Notes: a model not told the origin generated them from the letters alone. Positions 1 to 9,744 are shown, numbered from the stretch's first letter. The stretch: 58,351 nt of DNA from Chloroflexota bacterium (GCA_011523705.1 WTGC01000186.1:1-58351); one strand, 5' to 3'. Made by a program: numbers and translations.

Positions 1-2297
1 TGGCCCTCGCAATTCTCGCAGCGCCCGCCTTTGACATTGAAGCTGAAGCGCCCCGCCTTATAACCGCGGATCTTGCTCTCCGGCAACTCGGCGAAGAGGC
101 TGCGGATATCATCAAACATCTTCGTATAGGTGCCGGGATTGCTGCGCGGCGTCCGCCCGATCGGGCTCTGGTCGATATTGATGATCTTGTCGATCTTGTC
201 GGCGCCGATGATTTCATCGTGCTCGCCGGCGCGTTCACGGCTGCGATTGATCAGCTGCGCCAGCCGCCGATACAATGTTTCCACCACCAACGAAGACTTG
301 CCGCTGCCGCTGACGCCGGTCACGCAGATCAGCTGGCAAAGCGGGAAATCGATGTTGATGCTCTTCAGATTGTTTGCGCGCGCGCCCCGCAGCGATAGAA
401 ACTCGCCCGAGCCCGTCCGCCGCGTTTCCGGCAGCGGAATCTGAAAGCGCCCGGCAAGGAATGCGCCGGTGCAGCTTTCGTCCACCAGCGTCACCTGGTC
501 CGGCGTGCCCGCGGCGACGACTTCACCGCCGTGCTCGCCCGCGCCGGGACCCAGGTCAATCAACCAGTCGGACGAACGCATCGTATCTTCATCATGCTCA
601 ACGACCAGCACTGTATTGCCGATATCGCGCAAGCCCGTCAAAGTACGAATCAGCCGTTTGTTGTCCCGCTGATGCAATCCGATCGACGGCTCGTCCAATA
701 CGTAGAGCACGCCGGTGAGCTGACTGCCGACCTGCGTCGCCAATCGAATCCGCTGCGATTCCCCGCCGCTTAATGTCGCCGCGCTGCGCGACAAGGACAG
801 ATAATTCAGCCCCACATTGCTGAGGAAACCAACGCGGGAATCCAGCTCGCGCAGAATCTGATGCGCGATCTGCTGTTCGCGGTCGGTCAAGATGGCATCG
901 GATCCCCGCAGCGAATCCACCCAAACTTCCAAATCGTCGATGGGCAAATGGGTGACGTCATGAATCGTATCGCCCCCGATGGTCACCGAGAGCGCTTCGG
1001 GCCGCAGTCGCTGTCCCCCGCAAGATCGGCAGGGAATTTCACGCATATACTCCTGTATCTTGCTGCGAATCCAGTCCGATTCCGTTTGCTGATAGCGCCG
1101 CTGCAAATTGGGTATGACGCCTTCAAAGCGCGTCGACCAGGTGCGTTCGGCCCCGTTGGAATGATAATAGGTCACATCAAATCGACGGTCGCCAGACCCG
1201 TAAAGCATCAATTCCTGATGCTGCTCGCTCAGCTGGCGCCAGGGCACATCGAGACGGAATCCGTAGCTGCGCGCCAAGCTGCAATAGACGTTCCAGTTCC
1301 AGCCGCGCTTGTCTTCGACGCTGTGGCCGTTTGCACTGATAGCGCCATCGGCGATGGACTTGCTCTTGTCCGGCACGACCATGTCCGGATCAATCTCCTG
1401 GCTGAAGCCCAAGCCCTGGCAAGTCGGGCAAGCGCCGCTCGGCGTGTTGAAGCTGAAGAGCCGCGGTTCCGGCTCCGGGACGCTGCCGTGGCCCTCCGGG
1501 CAAGCCAAGTCCTCGCTGAAAAGATAATCAATCGATTGGTCGCGATCCGTCACATCCTGCACAATCATCCGACCTTCGCCCAGCTCCAGCGCCGTTTCCA
1601 CCGCGTCGGTCAGCCGCGTTTCAAAGTTGGTCGCGGCTTCTGACTGTTCCGCGTTATAATGCCGCACCACCAGACGATCAACCACGATTTCAATATCGTG
1701 AATGACATAGCGATCGAGCTCAATCTTTTCATCGAGATCGCGCACGACGCCGTCTACCCGGACGCGCGCGAAGCCTTGCTTGCCGATATCCTCCAAGACC
1801 TTGACGTGGTTGCCCTTCTGCCGGTGGATGACAGGCGCCAGCACCTGTATACGGCAATCGGCTCGCATATTCTGTATCTGATCAACAATCTGCTGCGCGC
1901 TCTGCGCCGATACTTCTGCGCCGCATTTCGGGCAATGCGGGATGCCCACCCGCGCGTACAAGAGGCGCAGGTAGTCATAAATCTCGGTGACCGTGCCGAC
2001 AGTCGAGCGCGGATTGTGGCTGACGCTCTTCTGATCAATCGACACCGCCGGGCTCAATCCCTCGATCTGATCGACATCCGGCTTTTCCATCAACCCCAGG
2101 AACTGACGGGCGTAGCTGCTCAAGCTTTCGACATAGCGCCGCTGGCCCTCGGCGAAGATCGTATCAAAAGCCAGCGATGACTTGCCGGAGCCGGACAAGC
2201 CGGTGATGACCACCAGCCGATTCCGCGGGATCTCGACATTGATGTTCTTCAGATTGTGTTCGCGCGCGCCACGCACGATGATCTTATCTTGCGTCAT
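1..2297 (-). CDS. uvrA: Excinuclease ABC subunit A, 3'-truncated by window edge
   Basis: UvrA is the dimeric ATPase that recognises damage in nucleotide excision repair and loads UvrB. Reading from the ATG at 2297 gives about 765 codons before the window ends, so the last part of the usual ~940-residue protein lies outside. Seen in order: Walker [14 protein letters not shown] near residue 35, zinc-type pairs CPKC and CRSC, the ABC signature [12 protein letters not shown] followed by [12 protein letters not shown], the second Walker [14 protein letters not shown], and the first CENC of the C-terminal zinc module right at the edge. The N-terminus ([18 protein letters not shown]) is typical of the family. 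The start is the only ATG that begins at the conserved sequence. No disruption is seen in the visible part. Confidence 0.97.
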   Translation of the reverse strand, partial: MTQDKIIVRGAREHNLKNINVEIPRNRLVVITGLSGSGKSSLAFDTIFAEGQRRYVESLSSYARQFLGLMEKPDVDQIEGLSPAVSIDQKSVSHNPRSTVGTVTEIYDYLRLLYARVGIPHCPKCGAEVSAQSAQQIVDQIQNMRADCRIQVLAPVIHRQKGNHVKVLEDIGKQGFARVRVDGVVRDLDEKIELDRYVIHDIEIVVDRLVVRHYNAEQSEAATNFETRLTDAVETALELGEGRMIVQDVTDRDQSIDYLFSEDLACPEGHGSVPEPEPRLFSFNTPSGACPTCQGLGFSQEIDPDMVVPDKSKSIADGAISANGHSVEDKRGWNWNVYCSLARSYGFRLDVPWRQLSEQHQELMLYGSGDRRFDVTYYHSNGAERTWSTRFEGVIPNLQRRYQQTESDWIRSKIQEYMREIPCRSCGGQRLRPEALSVTIGGDTIHDVTHLPIDDLEVWVDSLRGSDAILTDREQQIAHQILRELDSRVGFLSNVGLNYLSLSRSAATLSGGESQRIRLATQVGSQLTGVLYVLDEPSIGLHQRDNKRLIRTLTGLRDIGNTVLVVEHDEDTMRSSDWLIDLGPGAGEHGGEVVAAGTPDQVTLVDESCTGAFLAGRFQIPLPETRRTGSGEFLSLRGARANNLKSINIDFPLCQLICVTGVSGSGKSSLVVETLYRRLAQLINRSRERAGEHDEIIGADKIDKIINIDQSPIGRTPRSNPGTYTKMFDDIRSLFAELPESKIRGYKAGRFSFNVKGGRCENCEG

Positions 2298-2490
2298 GCC
2301 CGCTTCCATCGCCGACGGACGGGATTCGCGCCGCAGCCGTCCCGTCCCTCATGTTGATTGTGTCCGCTGGAAAGCTTCAAATCCAAGACTTGATTATAAC
2401 CGCAGGTCCCCAGAGCGAGAACGGACAAATCAATGGAGAGCCACGCCGCAAGCGTCGAATCCCAGGGCAATTGCTTCGAATTTTTTGTAA

Positions 2491-2520
2491 ACTACAGAGA
2501 GCGCAGAGGGCACAGAGTTT
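2491..2520 (+). repeat. Family A purine-rich repeat, copy 1
   Basis: Tandem degenerate units ACAGAGAGCGCAGAGGGCACAGAG. The plus orientation is defined as the purine-rich strand. It forms an inverted pair with the copy at 2651-2680. Confidence 0.75.
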
Positions 2521-2650
2521 AAGTTCTTTCGACGGTCTTTTCCGAAATCTGCTGTTCAAATAGAATATCTGCGCTCTATTCTGTCGATACGATCGCTTGC
2601 AGTTCAACGAACTATGGTGCAGAGGCTTGTGCTTTTCAGACAAATACCTT

Positions 2651-2680
2651 TCCTCTGCGCTCTCTTTGTCCTCTGTCGTT
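2651..2680 (-). repeat. Family A purine-rich repeat, copy 2 (inverted)
   Basis: On the plus strand it reads TCCTCTGCGCTCTCTTTGTC then CTCTGTC, the complement of the family A unit. It faces copy 1 about 130 bases away, giving an inverted arrangement in the uvrA-gcdH gap. Confidence 0.75.
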
Positions 2681-2817
2681 CATTTTCAGTTTGATTTAGC
2701 TTCATTGTAATAGACACTCATTTTGAAGCGATTGCCCTGCATTGATTCCACGTTCAATTTGTCGCGCGAAATCGGTATGATTGGATCAAAGGGCAAGGCG
2801 AATTCGACGGGGCGGCT

Positions 2818-4011
2818 ATGGCCAGTCACTTTCAATGGGACGATCCCTTTCTGCTCGAAGACCAACTGGACGACGAAGAACGCATGGTGCGCGATGTCGC
2901 TCGCGATTACTGCCAGGGCAAGCTCATGCCGCGCATCCTCGAAGCGAACCGGCACGAGTCTTTTGATCGCGATATCTACTACGAAATGGCGGAGCTTGGC
3001 ATGCTGGGCGCGACCCTGCCGGAAGAATATGGCGGCGCCGGCCTCAATTACGTCAGCTACGGCTTAATAGCCCGCGAGGTCGAGCGCGTCGACAGCGGTT
3101 ATCGCAGCGCCATGAGCGTGCAGAGCGCGCTGACCATGTACCCCATCTACGCATACGGAACCGAGGAACAGCGCCGGAAGTACCTGCCCAAGCTGGCGGG
3201 CGGCGAATGGGTCGGCTGCTTCGGCTTGACCGAACCGAATCACGGCAGCGACCCCGGGGGGATGGAGACGCGCGCGACGAAAACAGACGGCGGCTGGATC
3301 CTGCATGGGAGCAAAATGTGGATCACCAATTCGCCGATCGCCGATGTTTTCATCGTCTGGGCGAAGGCTTATGGCGAAGCTGACGGCAATGCCGGCGTCA
3401 TACGCGGTTTCATTTTGGAGCAAGACATGGCTGGCTTGTCGGCGCCACCCATCGAAGGCAAATTCAGCCTGCGAGCCAGCAGCACCGGTGAGATCGTCAT
3501 GGACGAAGTTTTCGCGCCCGATGAAAACCTGCTGCCGAATGCTCTCGGTTTGAAAGGTCCCTTCGGTTGCTTGAATCGCGCCCGTTACGGCATTGCCTGG
3601 GGCGCTCTGGGCGCGGCCGAATTCTGCTGGCATGCCGCCCGCCAATATACGCTCGACCGCCATCAGTTTGGGCGTCCGCTGGCAGCCAATCAGCTGATCC
3701 AATTCAAGTTGGCGAACATGATGGGCGATATCGCCTTCGGCTTGCAGGGCGCGCTGCGCGTCGGACGCCTTTTCGACCAAGGCAAGGCGACGCCGGAGAT
3801 GATCTCGCTGGTCAAGCGCAATTCCTGCGGTGCCGCGCTGGATATCGCCCGCATGTCGCGCGACATGCACGGTGGCAACGGCATCGCCGACGAATTCCAC
3901 GTCATCCGCCACGTCATGAACCTGGAAGCGGTCAACACCTATGAAGGCACCAGCGACATCCACGCGCTTATCCTGGGCCGGGCGCAAACGGGCATACAGG
4001 CTTTTATGTGA
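2818..4011 (+). CDS. gcdH: Glutaryl-CoA dehydrogenase (acyl-CoA dehydrogenase family)
   Basis: This FAD enzyme oxidatively decarboxylates glutaryl-CoA to crotonyl-CoA in lysine/tryptophan and aromatic catabolism, passing electrons to ETF. The 397-residue length fits the family. The C-terminal block reads [16 protein letters not shown], then [20 protein letters not shown], which is the glutaryl-CoA dehydrogenase pattern rather than that of short- or medium-chain dehydrogenases. The catalytic base is Glu376 in YEGT. An FAD/substrate loop [17 protein letters not shown] is present around residue 135. A GGGGCGG stretch just before the ATG may serve as the ribosome site. It stands alone, divergent from uvrA. 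Substrate specificity is inferred from motifs; the family assignment is firm. Confidence 0.92.
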   Translation: MASHFQWDDPFLLEDQLDDEERMVRDVARDYCQGKLMPRILEANRHESFDRDIYYEMAELGMLGATLPEEYGGAGLNYVSYGLIAREVERVDSGYRSAMSVQSALTMYPIYAYGTEEQRRKYLPKLAGGEWVGCFGLTEPNHGSDPGGMETRATKTDGGWILHGSKMWITNSPIADVFIVWAKAYGEADGNAGVIRGFILEQDMAGLSAPPIEGKFSLRASSTGEIVMDEVFAPDENLLPNALGLKGPFGCLNRARYGIAWGALGAAEFCWHAARQYTLDRHQFGRPLAANQLIQFKLANMMGDIAFGLQGALRVGRLFDQGKATPEMISLVKRNSCGAALDIARMSRDMHGGNGIADEFHVIRHVMNLEAVNTYEGTSDIHALILGRAQTGIQAFM

Positions 4012-4118
4012 CCAACTGCCATCCACGAGCTTTCGTCGACTATGCAGAATTCTGTAGGGGTGACATATCATGTCGCCCGCCGCAAAATGGCATGTACCTC
4101 ATCATAGCGACTATAATT

Positions 4119-4158
4119 CTCAGTGCCCTCGGTGTACTCGGCGTACTCGGTGGTAAGA
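4119..4158 (-). repeat. Family A repeat, copy 3
   Basis: Reads CCTCGGTGTACTCGGCGTAC then TCGGTGGTAAGA on the plus strand. It ends only about 18 bases before the start of the HMA-domain gene, so it lies in that gene's 5' leader or promoter region. Confidence 0.7.
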
Positions 4159-4176
4159 CAAAAGGGAGACAACAGC

Positions 4177-4386
4177 ATGACCAGCAAGACATTTGAAGTG
4201 CCCAACATTCACTGCATGGGCTGCGTGCAGGCGATCAAAAACGAACTGCGCGAACTGGATGGCGTCGCCAGCGTCGCCGGCGATGCTAGCAAGCAGACCA
4301 TCGAAATCGACTTTGAAGCGCCCGCCACCTGGGAAGCCATCGTCGCCGCCCTGACAGAGATCGAATACCCGCCGGCCGCGAGCTAG
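4177..4386 (+). CDS. Small HMA-domain heavy-metal-binding protein (CopZ-like)
   Basis: A 69-residue single HMA (ferredoxin-like) domain protein, the size of cytosolic copper chaperones that hand Cu(I) to CopA-type ATPases. The metal-binding pair is Cys13 and Cys16 in NIHCMGCVQA; the usual Met-x-Cys is replaced by Ile-His-Cys. The ATG at 4177 is chosen because AAAGGGAG (4161-4168) precedes it at good spacing and homology starts there; the frame is open further upstream, but that part is repeat DNA. It is not next to copA (11008-13452). The chaperone role is inferred from domain and size. Confidence 0.85.
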   Translation: MTSKTFEVPNIHCMGCVQAIKNELRELDGVASVAGDASKQTIEIDFEAPATWEAIVAALTEIEYPPAAS

Positions 4387-4453
4387 GCATTGGTCTCGTC
4401 ACATAAGCGCCTTGGCTCAAGAAGGTGCCGTACAAGCCGTACGCCCGTAGACC

Positions 4454-5587
4454 ATGCCCCTGACAACAGCCGCGATTAAGGACAAAGCCCGCGAGCTGGG
4501 TTTCAATCTTTGCGGAATCACGCCGGCTGAGCCTTCGCCCACCCTGCGCGCCTACCTGCGCTGGATCGAGCGCGGGATGCATGGCGCGATGGGCTATCTT
4601 GCGCGGCTCGACCGCGTGCGCCGCCGCCAGAACTTGCGCGAGATCATGCCGGGCGCCAAGTCGCTCATTCTTGTCGGCCTGGATTACTTCGCGCGCTTTG
4701 CTGACGAGCGGACGCTGAGCGACCCCTCCCGTGGGCGAATCGCCGCCTATGCCTGGGGGCTGGATTATCATAAGGTGATGCAGCTGCGGCTGGAGCAATT
4801 CGCGGGCTGGCTGGCGGATGCGAGCGGAAAGGCGATTCAGCAAAGGGTCTACGTCGATACCGGCGCCCTGCTGGAGCGCAGCCATGCGCAGCAAGCCGGT
4901 CTGGGCTTCATCGGCAAGAACACCATGCTCATCCATCCGCGGCGCGGCAGCAGCTTCTTCATCGGAGAGATCATCACATCGCTATCATTCGCTGACTACG
5001 ATGAGCCGCATCGCGAAACCATGTGCGGCACCTGTACGCGCTGCCTCGCCGCCTGCCCCACCGATGCCTTCCCCAAGCCCTACGTGCTGGACGCGCGGCG
5101 CTGCATCAGCTACCACACCATCGAAAACAAGGGCTGGATCGAGCGCGAGCTGCGCCCCGGCTTCGGCAACTGGATCTTCGGCTGCGATATCTGCATGGAT
5201 GTCTGCCCTTTTCAGCGCTTCAGCGAAGAGACCGATGAGGTGGCCTTTCTGCCATTTGAAATCGACCGGGTGGCGCCATTGCTGACCAATATCTTGATGT
5301 CGACCGATGAGACCTATCGGGCGATGTTCCGGCGCAGCCCCATCGAGCGGATCAAGCGCGAACAAATGGTGCGCAATGCCTGCATCGCCGCCGGCAACTG
5401 GCGCAACGAGCGCGCCATCCCCCACCTGATTCAGCTGCTCTATGACACGAGCGCGTTGGTCCGTGGGCATGCGGCTTGGGCGCTCTGGCGGACGATGGAG
5501 CTGGACGCCAGCAAGCTGCTCAGCGACCTCCACCGGCGCGACGATGATGAGCGGGTGCGGGCTGAGGTCGAGGCGCTGTTGGGGTAG
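4454..5587 (+). CDS. queG: Epoxyqueuosine reductase
   Basis: QueG reduces epoxyqueuosine to queuosine at the tRNA wobble base, using cobalamin and two 4Fe-4S clusters. The 377-residue protein has the N-terminal cobalamin-binding part with the probable catalytic Asp135 in VYVDTGALLER. It has an eight-cysteine ferredoxin core: CGTCTRCLAACP (191-201), Cys217 in RRCISY, and CDICMDVCP (244-251). The C-terminal region looks like HEAT repeats (NERAIPHLIQLL and VRGHAAWALWR). The start is the first ATG of the frame and fits the family N-terminus, though no strong ribosome site is seen. It is convergent with the amidase gene; family B hairpins fill the gap. Confidence 0.95.
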   Translation: MPLTTAAIKDKARELGFNLCGITPAEPSPTLRAYLRWIERGMHGAMGYLARLDRVRRRQNLREIMPGAKSLILVGLDYFARFADERTLSDPSRGRIAAYAWGLDYHKVMQLRLEQFAGWLADASGKAIQQRVYVDTGALLERSHAQQAGLGFIGKNTMLIHPRRGSSFFIGEIITSLSFADYDEPHRETMCGTCTRCLAACPTDAFPKPYVLDARRCISYHTIENKGWIERELRPGFGNWIFGCDICMDVCPFQRFSEETDEVAFLPFEIDRVAPLLTNILMSTDETYRAMFRRSPIERIKREQMVRNACIAAGNWRNERAIPHLIQLLYDTSALVRGHAAWALWRTMELDASKLLSDLHRRDDDERVRAEVEALLG

Positions 5588-5611
5588 GCGATTGCGCGGA
5601 TTCTCCCATTT

Positions 5612-5640
5612 GCGGGCGACCCAAAGGCTCGCCCCTACAG
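5612..5640 (-). repeat. Family B palindromic repeat, copy 1
   Basis: GCGGGCGACCCAAAGGCTCG followed by CCCCTAC, an imperfect inverted repeat (GGGCGACC...GGCTCGCCC). It sits between the convergent queG and amidase genes, where it could act as a bidirectional stop, although other copies lie in divergent gaps. Confidence 0.75.
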
Positions 5641-5713
5641 CATGTTGGTGGCGGGGCACGGGAAACAAAAGCGCGGGCTCGCAAGACATTAGCCTCCCCC
5701 CATTGAAATGGCG

Positions 5714-5724
5714 CGCGTAGACGC
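5714..5724. repeat. CGCGTAGACGC short motif
   Basis: CGCGTAGACGC closely matches the CGCGTAGACAC motif at 22436 and its complement near 37531 and 37600. Too short to stand alone, but it recurs only in gaps that also hold family B. Confidence 0.4.
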
Positions 5725-5755
5725 TGCGCTACGGGGGACCCAGGGGGTAGACCAA

Positions 5756-5784
5756 GCGCGCGACCCAAGTGTCGCCCCTATAAG
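5756..5784 (-). repeat. Family B palindromic repeat, copy 2
   Basis: GCGCGCGACCCAAGTGTCGC followed by CCCTATAAG. The repeat runs over the last codons and stop of the amidase gene (stop at 5778-5780), so its 3' end is part of the coding sequence. Confidence 0.7.
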
Positions 5785-7436
5785 TCGTCACGCTGCGCAA
5801 GCGCCGCCTCCAGGTCGGGATGCTGCCGATGCCAGTCGGTTGCGTCTTGGTAGGATTTGGCGGCGGCTAGGGTCTCGGCTTCTTTGAACAGCCCGCCGAT
5901 GAAGGAGATGCTGGTTGGGCTGCCCTTACGGGTGAAGCCGTTGGGCACGACGACCGTGGGATGCCCGGTGTAATTGGTGATCAACATCGCATTCCCGCCG
6001 TGGCTGGGCACGATGAAGACATCCACTTCGCTCATGACGCGCGCCATGTCCTGCATCAGCCGCGACCGGAGGCGGTTGGCGTTGATGTACTCGACCGCCG
6101 GGATGAAGCGGGCGGCGCGGAAGACGTTGGGCCAGGCGCTATCGTCTTGGCGCTTCATCTGATCCACCGAGCCGTCGCGCGTGATCTGATCGAAGGCGGC
6201 CGCCGCCTCGGCAGCCAGAATCGTCCACATGCCGCCGATCTCTCGATCCGGCAGCGCGATCGGGATCGGCTCGAAGCCAAGTCCGCGCATCCGCTCCAGC
6301 ACCGTCACGCTGTTTTCGAGATGATCGCGATAGAGCTCCTGCTTTTCGGGATCATCCGTGTCAGCCGCCTCGGGCTCAAAGGCGCTCTCGACATAACCAA
6401 TGCGCAGCGCTTTCGGGTCCAGCGCCGGATCCCAATGAAATGGCTCGGACCCAATCGTCATGTCCCTGCCATCGGGCCCGTAGATGGCGCTGAAGACGAG
6501 GGCGCAATCCTCGACCGAGCGGCACATCGGACCGATCTTGTCCATGCTCCAGCTGAGCGCCATAGCGCCGTAGCGGCTGACGCGCCCGTAGGTGGGCCGC
6601 AAGCCGGAGACGCCGCAGCGCGTAGAGGGCGAGACGATGCTGCCCATGGTCTCGGTGCCGATGGCGAAGCCAACCAGCCCGGCCGCAACGGCCGCGCCCG
6701 AGCCCGCCGATGAGCCGCTGCTGCCCTCGGACGTATCCCAGGGATTCTTGGTCGTGCCGCCGTACCAGACATCGCCATTGGCGAGCGCGCCCAGGGTCAG
6801 CTTGGCGATGAGCACGGCGCCGGCTTCCTCAAGGCGCTCTACGACAGTCGCGTCGACATCGAGCTGCTGCCCCACATAAGGCGCCGCGCCCCATTGCGTG
6901 GGATAGCCGCGCGTCGCCAGCAGGTCCTTGGCGCCCCAGGGTACGCCATGCAGCGGACCGCGATAAAGCCCGCGGGCGATCTCCTCATCGGCGCGCTTCG
7001 CCTGCTCGTAGGCGAGCTCCTCGGTGTAGGCGGCGACGCACTGCAGCGCAGCATCGTAGCGCTTGAGCCGGCGCAGGTACATCTTGGTCAACTCAAGCGA
7101 TGTGACCTGGCGCGTACGGATGAGCTCGGCGAGCTGAGTCACCGGCAGGAAAGCGGCGTCTTCGAGATGGTCCGGGCGCGTCACCTGCGGTTGAGCGCTC
7201 ATGGGGTAGGCGCGGGGGACGGCGGCGGGCGCGGGATCGGCGGCGTTGACGTTGAAGTTGAGCGAGAGCGGCACGCTTTTGTCGAGGTCGGCGGCGCGCA
7301 GGTTTTCGTATTGTTCGCGGCGGCCGCTGATGATCTCGCGCATCTGCTCGCGCTGGGCCGGGGTGAAGCTCAAGCCGAGCAGGGTTTCGGCGGCGGCGAT
7401 CTGCTCGGCGGTGATGGCGGGTTCTTGGTCGGGCAT
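5778..7436 (-). CDS. Amidase signature family hydrolase
   Basis: A 552-residue amidase signature enzyme, using a Ser-cisSer-Lys triad to hydrolyse an amide; the substrate cannot be read from sequence. Seen: Lys170 in GVPWGAKDLL, the glycine/serine signature GSSGSSAGSGAAVAAG with the cis-Ser near 242, and nucleophile Ser266 in GTETMGSIVSP. About 95 residues precede the core, rich in Ala/Pro, with no signal peptide. The ATG at 7436 is preferred over the one at 7481 because GAGGAA lies about 7 bases upstream on the coding strand. It resembles GatA-type amidases, but no gatB or gatC is adjacent, so it is more likely a stand-alone amidase or Asp/Glu-tRNA amidotransferase A-like protein. Confidence 0.88.
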   Translation of the reverse strand: MPDQEPAITAEQIAAAETLLGLSFTPAQREQMREIISGRREQYENLRAADLDKSVPLSLNFNVNAADPAPAAVPRAYPMSAQPQVTRPDHLEDAAFLPVTQLAELIRTRQVTSLELTKMYLRRLKRYDAALQCVAAYTEELAYEQAKRADEEIARGLYRGPLHGVPWGAKDLLATRGYPTQWGAAPYVGQQLDVDATVVERLEEAGAVLIAKLTLGALANGDVWYGGTTKNPWDTSEGSSGSSAGSGAAVAAGLVGFAIGTETMGSIVSPSTRCGVSGLRPTYGRVSRYGAMALSWSMDKIGPMCRSVEDCALVFSAIYGPDGRDMTIGSEPFHWDPALDPKALRIGYVESAFEPEAADTDDPEKQELYRDHLENSVTVLERMRGLGFEPIPIALPDREIGGMWTILAAEAAAAFDQITRDGSVDQMKRQDDSAWPNVFRAARFIPAVEYINANRLRSRLMQDMARVMSEVDVFIVPSHGGNAMLITNYTGHPTVVVPNGFTRKGSPTSISFIGGLFKEAETLAAAKSYQDATDWHRQHPDLEAALAQRDDL

Positions 7437-7646
7437 GGGTGGGTTCCTCGTGGCTTGTGCGGGTTTGGCGCAGTTTAGCACATCAGTGGCGAAGATTGGC
7501 GCGTTGGCAAGCGATTCTGCAAGAGAAATTTGGCTTTCTGCAAAGCGGAATCGCAGCGTTGGCGCGGGTCAGAGAGGTAAATCGGGGGTTATTTGCATTT
7601 GCAGGGGCGTAGAAAATCCTGCAAATATTGGCGGGCGCGGTCGCGG

Positions 7647-7733
7647 GATATGGGATTGTTAAGCGGCGGCTTTCAGGGACAGGCTAGCACAGGTTGGTTG
7701 TGGCGGGGTGAATGGATGGGCGCGGTTAGGATC
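7647..7733. repeat. Imperfect direct repeat, left copy
   Basis: Begins GATATGGGATTGTTA and continues with GGCGGGGTGAATGGATGG and GCGGTTAGG. The right copy starts 134 bases later at 7781. Confidence 0.65.
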
Positions 7734-7740
7734 TTTTTCT

Positions 7741-7780
7741 TTACCACCGAGGGCACCGAGTTTTTTTGAGGGCACAGAGA
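7741..7780 (+). repeat. Family A repeat, copy 4
   Basis: TTACCACCGAGGGCACCGAG then a T-run and GAGGGCACAGAGA. It is bracketed by the two copies of the direct repeat. Confidence 0.75.
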
Positions 7781-7867
7781 GATATGGGATTGTTACCTCG
7801 GCGGGTTTTAGGCGGAGTGTAGCATGGGCGGGGTGTGGCAGGGTGAGTGGATGGTTGCGCTTAGGGT
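7781..7867. repeat. Imperfect direct repeat, right copy
   Basis: Begins GATATGGGATTGTTA and continues with GGCGGGGTGTGGCAGGGTGA and GTGGATGG. The middle diverges from the left copy, and both copies keep the same order of blocks. Confidence 0.65.
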
Positions 7868-7920
7868 TGCCTATTCAGCTAAACCTTGTACTAGAGACTT
7901 AATTGGCACGGATCTGAAAA

Positions 7921-9744
7921 TTACTCTTCGGGTTCGGTTTTATCATCATTTTGTTCCTGCCAACGTCGTAGTACTTCAGCAAATTCCACATCGCGCCAGT
8001 CCTTTTGCCACTCGGTATGGAAGGCGACACTCCGAGACTTGGGCTCAGGATTTGGTTTTCCCATTTGGACGATAGACGGCAAAACGACAGCGTCTCCGAT
8101 TACAATGCATTCCCCCACAGCCAAAGTCGGCAATGAGTCTGTGACTGAACTCAGATTATCGGGTAGCAATTTTCTGACATATGTTTGATCGTGCACGTTG
8201 GTCAGCCGTAAGGCAATAAAATTACTGCATTGGGCAAAGATTGTCTCAGATACTTCGGACGGCCGTTGACTTACTACCATCAGGCTAAGTCCGTATTTGC
8301 GTCCTTCTTTTGCTATCCGCTCGATAGACTTTCTTGAAGGTCGGTATGCGACGCTATCAGATTGTGGCACGTAATTGTGTGCTTCCTCACACACGATCAT
8401 AACCGGAACGTCATTCTCTTCTTTGTCCTTATGCCGGAGTTTGGTGTAATGAAAGCAAAAGTCAAAGACTATCCTAGAAACAAGACTTACAGTTATGCTC
8501 AAGACTTCGAAGGGTACACCGCTTAAGTCTATAATCGTAACGTTGGAACGGCTGACATATCCCAAATACTGGCGAAGAAACTCAAGAAAGTCTTCAGTCT
8601 TATATATTCGTCCGTCCTTTGCACGGGGAGCCAGAAGGAATTCTAACCTCTTGTCTGCAAGGCGTGTCTCGAGCCTCGAAACGAATCGATTGAACTCTCC
8701 GTGAAATGCACCGTTGGTGGCTTTCGTATCTTTCGCAGTGGAGTTCGGGACAAATTCGTAAACATTATCAAAATAGATATCCGTATCATGTACAAGATCG
8801 CCTGTTGCGAGCTTTGGTACACCCTCTCCCGGTTTTCTTCCTATGACCTCCCTGTTGAGGTTTTCAATGTAGTTGCAGACCTGCCTGATGGAAAAGTAGA
8901 CAGGAGAATCATACGTAATTGCGTCTTTCAAATTCGGGTTGTGGCGCTGTTTGTTCAAGACGACAGCTCTCTTGAACTGAGAGACCTGATTGTGAGAATT
9001 GGCCTCATTACTTTCAATGAACAGAGATTCCAATTCCTCGGAGTTCATCAACCAGTATGGTAGCTTTAACTTATCCACCGACAGAATGTTCAATGAATAA
9101 CTCTGGTTAGAGCCAAGCGAGAATGCGGCTGCATATTCCGAGTGAAGGTCGAAAACTATGATGTGAGAATTATTTGGACCTTTGGATCTAGTGTATTTGG
9201 CTTTCTCATCGATTCCTACTATACGGTGTAACAGTTTTGTAACTGTGCACGACTTGCCGCTTCCAGTAGAACCTACGACAGCTATGTGCTTGGCGAAGAA
9301 CTTGTTTCCGTCGAGCCGAACCTCGGCGGACTGGTTTCTCGAAAGATATCCCATTGTGAAATCGTATTCAGGGTTTTCCGCAAAGATTCTATCAATGACA
9401 ATTCTGTCGAGTATGTAAGCTGGCTCGGTTGGAACAGGCAGCAATGCACTTCCACGACTGAAATGCCCATTGTCGTCTAGAGTTCCGATCGGTTGGCAAT
9501 CGATCAGAAAATTCCACTTTGGCATTTCATCGCCAGACTTTAGACCGGTGATGTTTACTATAGTCGCAACTACAAAATCACGGTTGCCTTGTTCGATTTT
9601 CAAGTAATCTCCGACTCTCAATTGATTCTTGTTTGCCTCAAACAGGTTTTGCGCTGTTTTGTCAGTGGTGTCGGACACCTCAACTGTGATTATTCCGGAC
9701 GTACTCTTGAGTACATAACCGACCTGCAGTCTATTCGATTGCAT
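7921..9744 (-). CDS. HerA-like ATPase/translocase of a DUF4297-HerA type defence operon
   Basis: A 607-residue HerA/FtsK-type ATPase. The first ~100 residues form a beta-rich part like the HAS-barrel. Walker A is GSTGSGKS at 158-165, Walker B is VMIVCEEAH at 448-456, and the HerA motif SQRPSEV (492-498) carries Arg494, a likely trans-acting arginine finger. HerA proteins form hexameric rings that drive a partner nuclease. Here the gene overlaps the upstream nuclease gene by 14 bases, so the two are translationally coupled. Codon use and base composition are visibly AT-richer than the GC-rich neighbours, suggesting transfer. Function in antiphage defence is inferred from the pairing, which matches known HerA-nuclease systems. 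The family call is firm. Confidence 0.88.
   Translation of the reverse strand: MQSNRLQVGYVLKSTSGIITVEVSDTTDKTAQNLFEANKNQLRVGDYLKIEQGNRDFVVATIVNITGLKSGDEMPKWNFLIDCQPIGTLDDNGHFSRGSALLPVPTEPAYILDRIVIDRIFAENPEYDFTMGYLSRNQSAEVRLDGNKFFAKHIAVVGSTGSGKSCTVTKLLHRIVGIDEKAKYTRSKGPNNSHIIVFDLHSEYAAAFSLGSNQSYSLNILSVDKLKLPYWLMNSEELESLFIESNEANSHNQVSQFKRAVVLNKQRHNPNLKDAITYDSPVYFSIRQVCNYIENLNREVIGRKPGEGVPKLATGDLVHDTDIYFDNVYEFVPNSTAKDTKATNGAFHGEFNRFVSRLETRLADKRLEFLLAPRAKDGRIYKTEDFLEFLRQYLGYVSRSNVTIIDLSGVPFEVLSITVSLVSRIVFDFCFHYTKLRHKDKEENDVPVMIVCEEAHNYVPQSDSVAYRPSRKSIERIAKEGRKYGLSLMVVSQRPSEVSETIFAQCSNFIALRLTNVHDQTYVRKLLPDNLSSVTDSLPTLAVGECIVIGDAVVLPSIVQMGKPNPEPKSRSVAFHTEWQKDWRDVEFAEVLRRWQEQNDDKTEPEE

Larger units (their letters stand above)
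2298..2817. other. Intergenic region between divergent uvrA and gcdH
   Basis: This 520-base gap holds two family A repeat arrays in inverted orientation (2491-2520 and 2651-2680). The stretch between and around them is visibly AT-richer than the flanking genes. I see no credible coding region; short open frames here lack a ribosome site and family resemblance. Promoters for both divergent genes must lie here, but no clear consensus pair was found. Confidence 0.6.
7437..7920. other. Repeat-bearing spacer between the amidase and herA genes
   Basis: This 484-base gap holds an imperfect direct duplication (7647-7733 and 7781-7867) that brackets one family A array. No credible coding region is seen. 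It marks the 3' boundary of the AT-richer nuclease-HerA operon. Confidence 0.6.

Noticed and set aside
861..1643. 260-codon plus-strand frame opposite uvrA
   Set aside because: Shadow of the uvrA reading frame; uvrA motifs on the other strand are unambiguous.
3064..4071. 335-codon minus-strand frame opposite gcdH
   Set aside because: Antisense of glutaryl-CoA dehydrogenase; no motif, no start signal.
5778..7436. Amidase gene as gatA of the tRNA amidotransferase
   Set aside because: No gatB or gatC nearby and the ~95-residue N-terminal extension is not typical of GatA; kept as a generic amidase.
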